A stretch of DNA of 64,000 nucleotides, taken from the NCBI GenBank assembly GCA_012845835.1, contig JABAKD010000011.1, positions 14,012,214-14,076,213 of the forward strand, read 5' to 3'. This stretch comes from Undaria pinnatifida. Taxonomy: Eukaryota > Sar > Phaeophyceae > Laminariales > Alariaceae. The position numbers and the translations under genes are program-made. Under the pieces are notes generated by a model that saw nothing but the letters and a program-made list of their open reading frames with translations, did not search any database and was not told the DNA's origin. Below are positions 14,020-21,773 of the stretch, piece by piece; position 1 is the first letter of the stretch; each line of letters opens with the position of its first letter.

Positions 14020-17000
14020 ATTTATTATATAATACGCTAAGGATGGTCGTGAAGGTGGTCGTGACGTTTTGGATCTTTGAAAAATATCTTGGTTAAAACA
14101 CCCCCCCCAAAAAAGCGGCGACTCCCGAGCTCCACTCGGCCTCAGGCGGCCTCGCGATGCCGCCACGTCCCATCCGCACAGCAGCACTACGACATGCCGG
14201 CGAAAGAACCGCCGTCGGTGCCCCACCTCGGCGAGGGGGGAGCGTGGAAATCGCCCTCCCGGGGACGGCTCGCTTGCCCCCCCCCCGCTTTTTCTTCGTC
14301 GCTGCCTGCTAATTGTTTTTTTTGAACTCCCAACCATATTGTGAGGAAGACTAAAAATGTTGAACAACAAATGCTACTCGAGTTATTGCTTTTTGGCCAC
14401 TTGGGCCATGGACACAGCCATGGACACGAGACCACAAGCGCGCCTGCGTCAACAGCAATCACACAACACCAGGTTCAAACACAGCAGCGTCCAGCCGTCG
14501 CCGCTCGCCGTGCGCAGAATTGGCAAAGCGAGCGCTTTTGGCTTGGCCTAACCAGCCCGAGAGCATTGTAACCAACAAATCGGCTGCTGCTCGCCTGTCA
14601 GGTGTATTGCTCTAGGTACCGCTGCATTGCTGCACTGCTGTACTGGGTAGGTTCGTGGGTGCATGGTGGGTGGTGTTCTGCTGTGCTGTACGTACTGCTG
14701 CACTGCTGTTCTGATGTACGTACTGCTGCACTGCTGTTCTGCTGTATGTAGTAAAGGTTTGGTCGGTGGATGGGTGAAGCGTGCACTGCGTCGTCCGTGG
14801 TGGGTGGGTGGACCGTTCTGTTCGTGGGAGTCTTTTTTTTGCTGTTTCCTGTTTCATAAGAACCAACCAACTAACTACGCCCCGCGTACCAGGTGTATAC
14901 TGCTGTACGTACTGCTGCACAGCTGTTCTGATGTACGGACTGCTGCACTGCTGTTCTGCTGCGCTGTACGTACTGCTGCACTGCTGTTCTGATGTACGTA
15001 CTGCTGCACTGCTGTTCTGCTGTATGTAGTAAAGGTTTGGTCGGTGGGTGGGTGGAGGGTGCACTGCGTCGTCCGTGGTGGGTGGGTGGACCGTTCTGTA
15101 CGTGGGAGTCTTTTTTTTGCTGTTTCCTAATTCATAAGAACCAACCAACTAACTGCGCCCCGCGTACCAGGTGTATACTACTGTACGTACTGCTGCACGG
15201 CTGTTCTGATGTACGGACTGCTGCACTGCTGTTCTGCTGTATGTAGTAAAGGTTTGGTCGGTGGGTGGGTGGAGGGTGCACTGCGTCGTCCGTGGTGGGT
15301 GGGTGGGCCGTTCTGTACGTGGGAGTTTTTTTGCGTCCTGTGGGAGATGAACCCTTTTTTTTGTTTCTACAATTTAATACCGGCCTCCCACTGGTGCTTG
15401 GGAGTACCAACGTCCCCACTGCTGCACTCCTCTGTCCTTTACTACCGTACGTACTACTGCTGCCGTGTTATCATTTTTGTTTTGCAAAACTTACATACAG
15501 AGGATGATACCTTTACTAACGTACGTACGGCGGCATTGTCGTACTGCCCTGTTATTATTTTGTTATTTTGGTACTTAATACAGAGGATACAGCACCAATT
15601 TGTTTTTGTCCGCCATACCGGCCGGCAACTGGCATATTTCGGGGGTACCACTAGTAGTAAATAATAAGCCACCGACTAGTTTTTAGTTGGCTAGGTATTA
15701 CAGCTACCTTACTGCTCTAAAAAAAATCTACGCAACTTTACTTTGTACCATGCGGAAGGTGCTGTGGTGGCATTGCATTCTCCAGGTGCTGCGGTGGCAT
15801 TGCATCCTCCACACCTTTAAGATAAGCTAGTCTAATTTACAAAACTGCCTGATTTATGCCCTATTATTATTACGAATAACCACCCTCCGTATTACTTGCA
15901 TACGGTAAAAATCGCCGAGTTCTGCGTCCTTGCACCTAACTGGCGCATTTATGGTTCCACGAGGGGCGCGTATTCTTAAGTACTAAGTCGATTAGAGATG
16001 TTTTGGCCAAAACTAGGTAATGTGCTCCCAAAAAGAGGCACTGAACCCCTCCCGTTGCCGTTTTGCGCTCACGGTGTAGTGCAGCCCCTTCTCGAGAACG
16101 CCTGCGATTTTCCACGAGGTGGCGAATTTTTGTGCGGGGGCATCGACGCTTCTGGAAATGATCAGGGGCGTCCTAGCTTCGTCGATGAGAATGGAGTCGG
16201 CTTCGTCGACCAGGCAGAAGTAGAAGTCCTTCGCTTGCACCGCTCCTGAGGACGATAGGGATACACGTTGATTCCATTGGATAGAGATAACGATTCTTAG
16301 ACACGGTAGGCACGTGATAGCAGGATTGGCAGAAAGGGATCGACAGAGAGGGAAGAGGGGGGGGGGGATGATGAGAATGGAATCGGTTGAGGCCACGAGG
16401 CAGAAGTAGAATTTCTTCGCTTGCACCGCTCCCGAGCACGGCAGAGGTGACCGTCGATAGGACAGGGATACATGGAACCAACCAACAGAATTTGATATAT
16501 GCAAAACGTGAAACGGCGGCGCTTCGACGGTCTTTGAAGCTGTCCCTGCGCTCGTCGAAAGAGGATAACTTTAACGAAGTTCGCGTCCGTTGCCGATAAC
16601 CAAAACAATTACGAGCTGCCGGGGATCGGCAGGAGTAGCATCCGTGCAATATCCAGGTCAACGGTATATTCACGCGTCAATATCCATATATTGATCCAAG
16701 CCAACCACATATTCACGTATCCAACGGTCCTCAAGACTCACCATCATTGGTGACCGTTAGGTGGCCCCGGAGGTAATCGAAATCGGTATCCACGCAGCAA
16801 TACCCAACCCAGCGGTATATCCAAGTAGCAACATCAATGTGGCAACTCCAAGACAACGATATATCCAAACAGCAAGATCCAACGGGCCTCAAGACTCACC
16901 GTCTTTGGTGACCGTTAGGTGGTCCCGGAGGTAGTCGAATCCGAGCTCCTGATTAGTGGCGTATGTAACGTCCGCGGAGTACGCCTGCTTCCTCTGCGCT

Positions 17001-20000
17001 TCGGGCATGTTCGACTGGATCAGTCCCACGCTCAGTCCCAAAAAACGGTGAACCTGCGTATTTCATAAACATGTTTCAAGTATACGTCAGCTGTGAGTTC
17101 GACCAGTTGAGTAGTCGATACTCATCTTTGCTAGCTGAGTGTCGGCCGCACGTGTTTACATGCTCATCCCTCTCGTTAAGGATATAAATAACCTTAGGTA
17201 TATGCACAAGAAGTTACGCCTCCGCGCTATTTCCTCGGGCTGTAATTCACTTAAAAGCGCTTCAAAAGTGCTTTGAAACCGTCACCGAAAAGCCCATCAT
17301 ATGCCAGCAGCTGTTATCAACGTCACCGAACAGGCCGATGATGGTGTCAGCAGCTGCCAACGGGCAGGCTGTACGCCAGGCAGCTGTGCCCATTGCGTGT
17401 ATGACACGCCATATGCCTGTATGCATGGCTGTTGCTGATGACGCTGCTGGTGGTGTTGTTATATCTATATCTATTGGTAACGCACGAGTATCGCGGTCTC
17501 CCTCTTTCTGTTGCTGCTGCTGCTGCATGCTGCTGCCGTTGCTATTGCGATGCTACTTAATGCTGCTGCTGGTGTTGTCTCTGTTACTATTGAGGCCAGC
17601 TTCTCTTTGGTGGTGCTGGTACAAGTCACTATTCACCCCTGTGTGTCCTGGTGGACGTGCGTGTACCCCTCCGTGCAGCAGGCGTGTTGTCCCTGTTGCT
17701 ACTGTTGTTGTCTACTACTGTTATCCTTATTATGCTGCTGTTGTTGGTGCTGTTGCTGTGACGCTGCTGGGGGTCGTTGTCTATGTTGCTACCGCCGCCA
17801 TCCTCTCTGCCGTTGCAGCTGCTATAGGCATAACTCAAAATTTGCTTCCGCCATTGATGCTGCACCCTCACCTTACGTGTGTGTTGTGTGTTGTGTTCAA
17901 TTTAAATCGATTATTTCTACCGAACGTCACCAGTAGAACACCCAGCTCTTCATCCTAGAGAAATACAAGCCATGTGGTCACATAATGTGAAACAGAGAAA
18001 CCACATCAAATGTTTACGTGTGCCCCTAATTTTGGCGGTCTGCCCATCGGTCACTAAAAATAAGTATTGCCATGCATATCGCCAACAGCAGCAGCTTGCA
18101 GATACGAGTATCGACTATTCAACTGGTCGAACTCACAGTTGAGGTATTTGAAATAGTTTTACAAAACACGCACTCTGGTACATTATACCGGTATCAAATG
18201 CATTCATTCCTGGCCTTTTTTTGTTGTATATGAGTATCGACCATTCAACTGGTCGAGCTCACAGTTGAGGTGTCTGAAACAATTTTACAAAACACGCACT
18301 CTGGTACATCATACCGGTATCATACGCATTCATTCCTGGCCTTTTTAGGTTGTAAGAGTATAAATCTTGCGTCACTCGCTTTGCTTCGTCCCGTCCTAGG
18401 AGTTCCACCTACACGCCGAAGGAATTATCTTGCATTGCGTATTCATTAAAAGATTAAAGAACAAACCTCAGCTGCGAGATCGAGGACATCGTAGAAATTC
18501 ATATTTGTAAGCTGCGTGTGATACTGCGATCGCGCAGGTAAAATACCGGCACGTTACTGACGAAATTTCCATTGTTGTTGCGGTCAGAACCGCACGGACG
18601 TTTAGCGGGTCAAACCACTTGGAACTGTGGCGGGATAATTTTAGCTGAATTATACGAGAACATAATTGAAGCGCGACACAGTATGTACCCACGAAAACTA
18701 TTTTTTATAACCATACGGAACGCAACACATGGCTCTTCATGCGCCGGCACCGACGAGACCTCATCTAATACGGGGAACCACGTAGTAACTCTTCAGTTTC
18801 CGATGCACTCATTACAGCAATACCGACGAAAAACATGACCGACTGAAAAAAAAAAACGACGTAAAGCAATAACCGACGGAAAGCATTACCGACAGAAAGT
18901 ACTACCAACGGAAGTCAGTACCGACGAGTGTTCCAACGGAAAAGCATCACCGACGGAATCGTTATCGATCGATTTCACTACCGACGGAAGACATGCGGAC
19001 ATACGGAGGGGAATATATATCGACGGAAAGCATTACCGACGGATACACTGCCCTCCCGGAAGGTAATCCTTCGCCGAGAGGGAACAATGACAGCCCTTCC
19101 TGTGACTCTAGTATACATCCCACACCAACTAGATGCCGTTAACACTCCTGTTGACCTACCAGTACGTGCTTGCGGTGGGATAAATAATGGAATTACACCG
19201 CACCTGTCCCATGGTTTCGGCGTCCCTTCTTGCCAGGTAGTCGTTGGCGGTAACGACCAGCACGGTGCCTTTACCGGCTAGAGCGTTGAGGTAGCAGGGC
19301 AGCGTTGCCACGAGCGTCTTTCCCTCTCCGGTGGCCATTTCCGCGAGCTTTCCCTCATGCAGGGCTAGCCCGCCCAAAAGCTAAAAACGCCCAGTTTCGT
19401 GATCAATTCAAGCGGAAAATGCAGACGAGGTGTAGACGAAATTATGCGCAGAAGCAAGGACACGACGTTGATTTTCGTGCTGAGGGTATATTCGGCGAGT
19501 TTACTACGTAACACTTTTGTCGGTTTGAGCACTGCACTCTCGCTGTGGGGCCAAAAATACGTAGAAATAGACTACGACCATTTTCGAAGTTGGAACCGCG
19601 ATAAAAAAACTCTTGTTTTGGCCAACATAAAATTCTTCAAGGGGGGCAAGGTGAGCCCTACACAATTCTCAGTGCAGAAACAAATAGTTTTTACTGTTTC
19701 GCGTAAACACCGAGCAGAAAGAGCGCAATTATAGTGACGCGCCGCACAAAGGAAAAGAGTAGGAGCAGCACCTGAACATCGTAGTGACGGAGTTCCAAGA
19801 CCCTCCAAGCGGCCTCTCGAACCACGGCAAACGCTTCTTCTAACACGTCGTCAAAATCCCCTCCCGCCGAAAGCCGATCGCGGAACTCCTGCGTTTTCGC
19901 CCTGTCCAAACGGAAACGAGAATGCGAACTGATACTTGTACTGTACATGTTAGCAGGCGAGACGATGAGCAGGAGCAATGTCACCTTAAGTTGGCCAGCT

Positions 20001-21773
20001 GTCAACCAATTGCCTACATGTCACTTGAGAAACACCCCAGCACATCGACCATTAGGTAGTCCATCGCAGTAGCCAACCACGAATATATCAAACACCCAGC
20101 GCGACCAAATCAATTGATCAATTAACCAGCCAGCCAAGGCAACCGACCAACCAACCAACAAACCAACCAACCAACCGATCAACCGATCAACCGCAACCGA
20201 GCCCAGACCCGTAAAATCGCATCACCGACACCAAAGCAAGGCATTCGGTACTACGAACCGTAAAAAGAAGAAAGCACGATGCCCTATGTAGATCTCATAC
20301 AAATCACCCCCCCCCCCCCCCCCGGCCTCCTCCTGAAACCAACCATTCAAGCAGTCAGGCCCCCCGCCCCCGCTACGCTCGGCCACTTGCCTGAGCTGAT
20401 CGTCGGTCATACCCTCTATCTCGTCCTCTAGGTCGTTGATTTTTTTTACGCGAGATTCGTAAGACATGAGAACGTCGGCGTTTGCTGCCTTGACTGGGTC
20501 CCCCTTGGACTTCAGCAGGTCGTCCAACAATCCCATGCGCAGCGCCTGCGGAGCGGTGTGCGGTATGCGGATGTGCGTGTTTAGGGTTCAAGGTGTAGCG
20601 TTAGGATTAGTGTCCGAGGCGAAACCCGCGGAAGGAATCGTGCGCAGTAGGCCAAGGTTGTCCTTGTTGGGTCTACGACACGATTTGGGTACATGGCCCA
20701 GCATTGAGGTTGCTTATCTCGCGTGTTTAGTCACGCTGGCGACGGCCGCCACGAGTTGCCAGTCACCATATGGCACCCCTAATTATTTTTTCATTCACAC
20801 TTCTACTTTCCAGCTTCTGGACAAGAGGCGTGGTCACAGGTGTCGTCCCTTCTTCCCCCCAGTTCTTGCATTCAATTCTTATCGCGCATAGGGTTCAGCA
20901 ATCCCATTGCTCGTCGATTTTTCATCGAGTGTTGCTAACTCACGCTCTTGCGCTTCCGCAAGTCAATTTGTGCACAAGAAAAGTCCCCACGAATTTATAC
21001 GAGTATGCACTCGGGGGGACTCGAACTCACAAAACTGACCTGTACCAGGCCCGAGGATAACCTGATACGCCACCGGGGCGAACGGCATCCTATACCACAT
21101 ACTAGGGATAACGTAAAGAAAACTATACATAGCTGCCGAGTAGAGGGTGTCTATTCCGCACGATGAATGAGGGTTCTGCCCCTGCGTCAAACGTGGCACC
21201 CTGCACCATGTACTCGTCTTTTGACTTCCTGGCACAGCAGACAGCGGCAGTTGCACGTAGCGTACGTACGTGGTAGCATGATTATAAACTATGAATGATG
21301 GTGCTCTCCGAGGCTCCACCTTGAAAGTAACACGTTGCCACATGACATGATCACCCGCACTGCTCAACAAAAGGGTATAGCCGACCAAGCCCGTCACAGG
21401 CACACCGGCCGACGGCACAACAGGATGCGGCCTAGCCTGGCTAATCTACGCTGCGACTTCCTCTCACACTAGCCCCACATGACACAGCACACACTCCACA
21501 CTGCATAACACTGCCATATCATACCTTTGACTCCGTTCTCCTCCCTTGAACATGAACCGTTCCTCTCACCGTCTCGCTCCTCCTGCCTGTCTGTCGAAAC
21601 AAGGAGCATTCCAGCGACGGTGACGTCGACAGTGGCTGTCTCCCGGCCTTCGAAGTGGCTTCCATCTGTGACACGGAGTAAAAGCGTCCAGCTGCGCTCT
21701 GCACGAATGCAAATGCTCCTGTGGAGCCTGCCAGTAGCAGCAGAGACGTGGTTGCTGCGGCTGATGTCTTCAT
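533..21773 (-). CDS. secA: Plastid preprotein translocase ATPase SecA (nuclear-encoded, 16 exons, 3' end outside window)
   Basis: SecA is the motor ATPase that pushes unfolded preproteins through the SecY/E channel; the presequence places it in the plastid, where it would serve thylakoid import. Exons on the minus strand: 21773-21570, 20545-20391, 19901-19772, 19380-19204, 17053-16900, 16245-16073, 12563-12411, 10747-10636, 9981-9833, 9505-9308, 8352-8140, 7014-6757, 5741-5596, 2846-2768, 1294-1211, 657-533. They total 2510 nt (836 codons plus 2 nt) and every junction keeps phase. Seen directly: Walker A GEGKT (exon 4), DEAD-type Walker [12 protein letters not shown] (exon 6), GMTGTA (exon 9), NMAGRGTDI (exon 11) and [13 protein letters not shown] (exon 13). 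The overall match is to chloroplast/cyanobacterial SecA. The end of the scaffold/wing region lies beyond position 1. Exon edges were set by remembered homology and phase, not transcripts. Three introns appear to be GC-AG. Confidence 0.95.
1027..1210. repeat. GCACC/GCATC short satellite abutting the exon 15 donor
   Basis: Tandem 5- and 10-base units (GCACCGCACC, then CATCGCACTG on the plus strand) fill the first third of intron 15. Read in the gene's direction, the array begins at the splice donor itself (GAG|GTGCGGTGCG). A related GTGCCGTGCG array occurs at 11225-11310 and 11436-11512. Confidence 0.85.
1211..1294 (-). CDS. secA: secA exon 15
   Basis: Residues 768-795: [20 protein letters not shown], then RTVFSFDE, the helical scaffold stretch equivalent to ALDEAQRKVENYF in plants. 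Acceptor GGATAG, donor GAG|GTGCGG. Two partial copies of its 5' edge lie upstream in the intron. Confidence 0.9.
1402..1464 (-). repeat. Partial copy of secA exon 15 5' edge (copy 1)
   Basis: Minus-strand sequence ATAG|ATGTCTGCTACC continues as [16 protein letters not shown], clearly derived from the [16 protein letters not shown] start of exon 15. An AG acceptor and an open frame are kept, but the second half of the exon is absent. Lies in intron 14. Confidence 0.8.
1788..1848 (-). repeat. Partial copy of secA exon 15 5' edge (copy 2)
   Basis: A second relic: RRATEDYV and an internal tandem repeat of the AAGGTGCAGAGAGCGA segment. More decayed than copy 1, with no clear splice acceptor. Confidence 0.7.
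1956..2290 (+). mobile_element. TIR element, GATC-rich family (copy 1)
   Basis: Ends are short inverted repeats (CACACCTCGGACAGA at left, CTGTCGGGCGTGTGG at right). The interior is rich in AGATCATA units and carries a conserved core (AGGATCTGTAT, CAGATCCAACC, GTGCAAGAT). No ORF; looks like a MITE. Copies 2-6 are at 32921, 35156, 35724, 58002 and 58754. It lies in secA intron 14. Confidence 0.7.
2768..2846 (-). CDS. secA: secA exon 14
   Basis: Residues 741-767: [20 protein letters not shown], then IPIENKQ. Acceptor GAGCAG, donor CAG|GTGCGC. The intron upstream of it is 2.7 kb and mostly satellite. Confidence 0.9.
2950..4570. repeat. 12-bp satellite GTAACCGTCAGT in secA intron 13
   Basis: About 1.6 kb of diverged tandem units of the type GTAACCGTCAGT. 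The array ends about 100 bp from the exon 14 acceptor. Valine/threonine-rich ORFs on both strands here are artefacts of the repeat. It shares its GTAACCGTC core with the array at 24080-25620. Confidence 0.92.
4633..4985. mobile_element. TIR element, GTTTGCGA family (copy 1)
   Basis: Left end GTTTGCGATGTACCAACTTT and right end GTTGGAAAATCGCAAGC are imperfect inverted repeats. Inside are a GGCCAACCCAACC segment and its inverse (TTGGTTGGC). No coding capacity. A tandem internal duplication (CGTGGCTTGGTTGG / CGTGGCTTAGTTGG) is visible. Confidence 0.6.
5132..5401. mobile_element. TIR element, GTTTGCGA family (copy 2)
   Basis: Begins GTTTGCGAACTACCAACTTT and ends AGGTTGGAACTCGCAAAC, with the same CCAAGGCCAACCCAACC core. 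Sits 150 bp after copy 1 in secA intron 13. A further decayed relative appears to occupy roughly 45-335. Confidence 0.6.
5596..5741 (-). CDS. secA: secA exon 13: arginine-finger motif VI
   Basis: Residues 693 to about 741: [32 protein letters not shown] and [11 protein letters not shown]. These are the most conserved C-terminal SecA motifs. Acceptor GTCAG, donor TTCAG|GTACGA, phase 2. Confidence 0.96.
5805..6060. repeat. AATC-type low-complexity repeat
   Basis: Irregular runs of CAATCAATCAAC and AAATAAATC in secA intron 12. No ORF or element structure seen. Confidence 0.8.
6170..6490. repeat. CCA trinucleotide repeat
   Basis: Impure CCACCA/CCAACA array in secA intron 12. Poly-valine and poly-glycine ORFs on the minus strand come from this repeat and are not genes. 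Confidence 0.9.
6757..7014 (-). CDS. secA: secA exon 12
   Basis: Residues 607-692: [20 protein letters not shown], then a helical, acidic segment ending EEKEK. Corresponds to the FPC...EERKK insert of chloroplast SecA1. Acceptor ATGCAG, donor AAG|GTGGGC. It stands between two CCA/CAA satellites. Confidence 0.88.
7128..7652. repeat. CCA/CAA trinucleotide repeat
   Basis: About 520 bp of CCACAACCA-type units in secA intron 11, just upstream of exon 12. A shorter stretch of the same kind follows at 7812-7945. Long minus-strand ORFs across it are repeat artefacts, except where one overlaps exon 12. Confidence 0.9.
7735..7812 (-). repeat. Decayed copy of secA exon 11 3' edge
   Basis: Minus strand reads [17 protein letters not shown], matching [17 protein letters not shown] at the end of exon 11, followed by a TACCGAAG stretch where the true donor sits. 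The copy reads ATGCG instead of GTACG, so the donor is lost. Confidence 0.8.
7956..8110 (+). repeat. Dispersed repeat, CTATAGAGG family (copy 1)
   Basis: Starts with a small palindrome (CTGTATAGT...ACTATAGAGG) followed by GGAAATACCGG, CCGGCACTAC and CAGGC segments. Related copies at 13655-13800 and 49550-49705 share order and spacing. No ORF. Confidence 0.65.
8140..8352 (-). CDS. secA: secA exon 11: helicase motif V
   Basis: Residues 536-606: [38 protein letters not shown] and [11 protein letters not shown]. Acceptor CTTCCAG, donor AAG|GTACGT. A decayed copy of its last part lies downstream at 7735-7812. Confidence 0.95.
8838..9035. repeat. 11-bp tandem repeat TACATACATTT
   Basis: About 17 nearly perfect units of TACATACATTT in secA intron 10. 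The high regularity implies a young expansion. Three-frame ORFs of [11 protein letters not shown] type are artefacts. Confidence 0.93.
9308..9505 (-). CDS. secA: secA exon 10: nucleotide-binding domain 2
   Basis: Residues 470-535: [17 protein letters not shown], then [15 protein letters not shown] and [10 protein letters not shown]. This is the start of the second RecA-like fold. Acceptor ATGCAG, donor CAG|GTACTA, phase 0. Confidence 0.95.
9833..9981 (-). CDS. secA: secA exon 9: GMTGTA motif
   Basis: Residues 420-469: [19 protein letters not shown], then [13 protein letters not shown], helicase motif III. The 3' edge that joins exon 10 in frame and at the family's length is ATTCAG|GCGAGG, another GC donor. 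Confidence 0.9.
10440..10630. repeat. ACCGTTTCATGT tandem repeat next to exon 8 donor
   Basis: Irregular 10-24 bp units based on ACCGTTTCATG. In gene sense the array starts within about 10 bases of the exon 8 splice donor and fills the first 200 bp of intron 8. Confidence 0.8.
10636..10747 (-). CDS. secA: secA exon 8
   Basis: Residues 383 to about 420: [19 protein letters not shown], then [10 protein letters not shown] and EAKEG. An in-frame TGA follows within a few codons. The only junction giving the family's exact spacing to exon 9 is GAAG|GCGAGA, a GC donor in phase 1. Confidence 0.88.
11225..11512. repeat. GTGCCGTGCG satellite, two blocks
   Basis: Blocks at 11225-11310 and 11436-11512 consist of GTGCCGTGCG-type units, separated by a unique 120-bp stretch. 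Same motif, inverted, as the array in intron 15. In secA intron 7; the 10960-11160 stretch next to it is T-rich without features. Confidence 0.8.
12411..12563 (-). CDS. secA: secA exon 7: preprotein cross-linking domain
   Basis: Residues 332-382: [19 protein letters not shown], then [15 protein letters not shown]. Acceptor TTTTTAG, donor AAG|GTGCGG, phase 0 at both ends. A degenerate second copy of the exon lies upstream in the intron at 13080-13205. Confidence 0.93.
13080..13205 (-). pseudogene. Pseudo-exon: degenerate copy of secA exon 7
   Basis: Minus-strand translation gives VSEKD, stop, then [21 protein letters not shown] and a second stop. It aligns along most of exon 7, with a preserved acceptor-like AAG before GTGTCGG. 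In-frame stops rule out normal inclusion. It lies upstream of the real exon in intron 6, consistent with a tandem duplication of the exon and its 5' intron edge. Confidence 0.88.
13655..13800 (+). repeat. Dispersed repeat, CTATAGAGG family (copy 2)
   Basis: Perfect small inverted repeat CCCTCTATAG / CTATAGAGGG around a GTGCGGGTATGTGCG loop, then ACCGG and CACAGGC segments as in copy 1. Within secA intron 6. Confidence 0.65.
13979..14020. repeat. CTA microsatellite
   Basis: Thirteen or so perfect ACT units in intron 6 of secA. Confidence 0.95.
14600..15335. repeat. Three-copy tandem repeat, units of about 220-280 bp
   Basis: Each unit contains GTACTGCTGCACTGCTG runs, AAAGGTTTGGTCGGTGG, GTCGTCCGTGGTGGG and AGAACCAACCAAC in the same order. 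Anchors at about 14752, 15032 and 15247 give the spacing. High similarity between units suggests recent duplication. In secA intron 6. Confidence 0.85.
16073..16245 (-). CDS. secA: secA exon 6: Walker B
   Basis: Residues 274-331: [17 protein letters not shown], then RTPLIIS and KGLHYT, leading into the preprotein cross-linking domain. Acceptor CTCAG|GAGCGG, donor ACC|GTGAGC. An incomplete copy of its 5' edge lies upstream at 16370-16466. Confidence 0.95.
16370..16466 (-). repeat. Copy of secA exon 6 5' edge
   Basis: Minus-strand translation [15 protein letters not shown] then DSILI repeats the [22 protein letters not shown] start of the real exon 6. Both copies lie in one open frame. The acceptor context changes from CTCAG to CTCGG, so the copy has probably lost its acceptor. 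Confidence 0.9.
16733..16787 (-). repeat. Copy of secA exon 5 3' edge with donor
   Basis: Repeats the last 40 or so bases of exon 5 (ACCTAACGGTCACCAA) and an intact GTGAGTCTTGAG donor, 113 bp downstream of the real one. It is a potential alternative or decoy donor. Confidence 0.88.
16900..17053 (-). CDS. secA: secA exon 5
   Basis: Residues 223 to about 274: [32 protein letters not shown] and TVTKD, the stretch between Walker A and Walker B. Donor GACG|GTGAGT, phase 1. A second copy of this donor edge lies in the intron at 16733-16787. Confidence 0.95.
17085..18145. mobile_element. 1.06-kb TIR element, GTCAGCTGTGAGTTCGA family (copy 1)
   Basis: Left end GTCAGCTGTGAGTTCGACC then CGATACTCATCTTTGC. 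Right end is the reverse complement (GAGTATCGACTATTCAAC, GGTCGAACTCACAG). The interior has CTG-rich stretches and no recognisable protein. A homologous interior occurs at 60390-61645. It occupies much of secA intron 4. An adjacent 125-bp block at 18105-18228 is tandemly repeated at 18229-18355. Confidence 0.7.
18467..18545 (+). mobile_element. Solo end of CAGCTGTGAGATCGA-type element
   Basis: CAGCTGCGAGATCGAGGA, then TTTGTAAGCTGCGTGTGATAC and CGATCGCGC match the left terminus of the elements at 26221 and 53897, with mismatches. No right end found. Confidence 0.5.
18833..19050. repeat. ACCGACGGAAAGCATT irregular tandem repeat
   Basis: Units of 16-22 bp with the core ACCGACGGAA in secA intron 4, just 3' of exon 4 in gene sense. 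Confidence 0.8.
19204..19380 (-). CDS. secA: secA exon 4: Walker A
   Basis: Residues 164-222. Contains [20 protein letters not shown] (Walker A GEGKT), then [18 protein letters not shown]. Acceptor TTTTTAG, donor CAG|GTGCGG, both phase 0. Confidence 0.95.
19772..19901 (-). CDS. secA: secA exon 3: start of nucleotide-binding domain 1
   Basis: Residues 120-163. Encodes [21 protein letters not shown] and LRHYDVQ, the conserved lead-in to Walker A. Acceptor GACAG, donor CAG|GTGCTG, phase 0. Confidence 0.92.
20095..20200. repeat. CCAA low-complexity repeat
   Basis: ACCAACCAACCAACC and GATCAACCGATCAACCG runs in secA intron 2, followed nearby by a C16 homopolymer (about 20307-20323). Confidence 0.85.
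20391..20545 (-). CDS. secA: secA exon 2: mature N-terminus
   Basis: Residues 69 to about 120, with [22 protein letters not shown] and MTDDQLR, typical of the first helices of SecA. The acceptor is CCGCAG. The donor reads CTCAG|GCAAGT, a GC donor. It is the only junction that reconstitutes the conserved [15 protein letters not shown] stretch with exon 3. Confidence 0.9.
20782..21081 (-). mobile_element. tRNA-derived SINE (copy 1)
   Basis: Minus strand begins TCGCCCCGGTGGCGTATCAGG. It has a pol III A box (TGGCGTATCAGG, 21061-21072) and, about 35 bases on, a B box (GTTCGAGTCC, 21017-21026), tRNA-like spacing. A 220-bp unrelated body follows, ending in an A-rich tail (GAAAAAATAA). Copies at 53150-53464 and 61716-62021 share head, body and tail. 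Sense orientation in secA intron 1. Confidence 0.82.
21570..21773 (-). CDS. secA: secA exon 1: bipartite plastid presequence
   Basis: Residues 1-68. The ATG at 21773 opens a short basic start, a hydrophobic TTSLLLLAG core and the sequence GAFAFVQ, then a Ser/Arg-rich stretch without acidic clusters. A signal peptide followed by a transit peptide with Phe at or near +1 is the ASAFAP-type signal of algae with red secondary plastids. An in-frame upstream codon at 21806 is TTG, so 21773 is the first ATG. The exon is closed at a GTGAGA donor, phase 0. Confidence 0.8.

Noticed and set aside
17338-17958. 206-codon ORF inside the 17085-18145 element as a transposase
   Set aside because: The translation is Leu/Val/Cys-rich from CTG-type repeats with no catalytic motif, and the frame is not kept in the second copy at 60390-61645.
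20990-21081. A genuine tRNA gene
   Set aside because: A and B boxes are present, but the same head occurs three times with a common 220-bp body and A-rich tail, and the head does not close into a clean acceptor stem by eye. SINE is the better call.
533-21773. secA as bacterial or plastid DNA contamination
   Set aside because: The gene is split by fifteen spliceosomal-type introns with consistent phases, begins with a targeting presequence and lies next to a eukaryotic WD40 gene.
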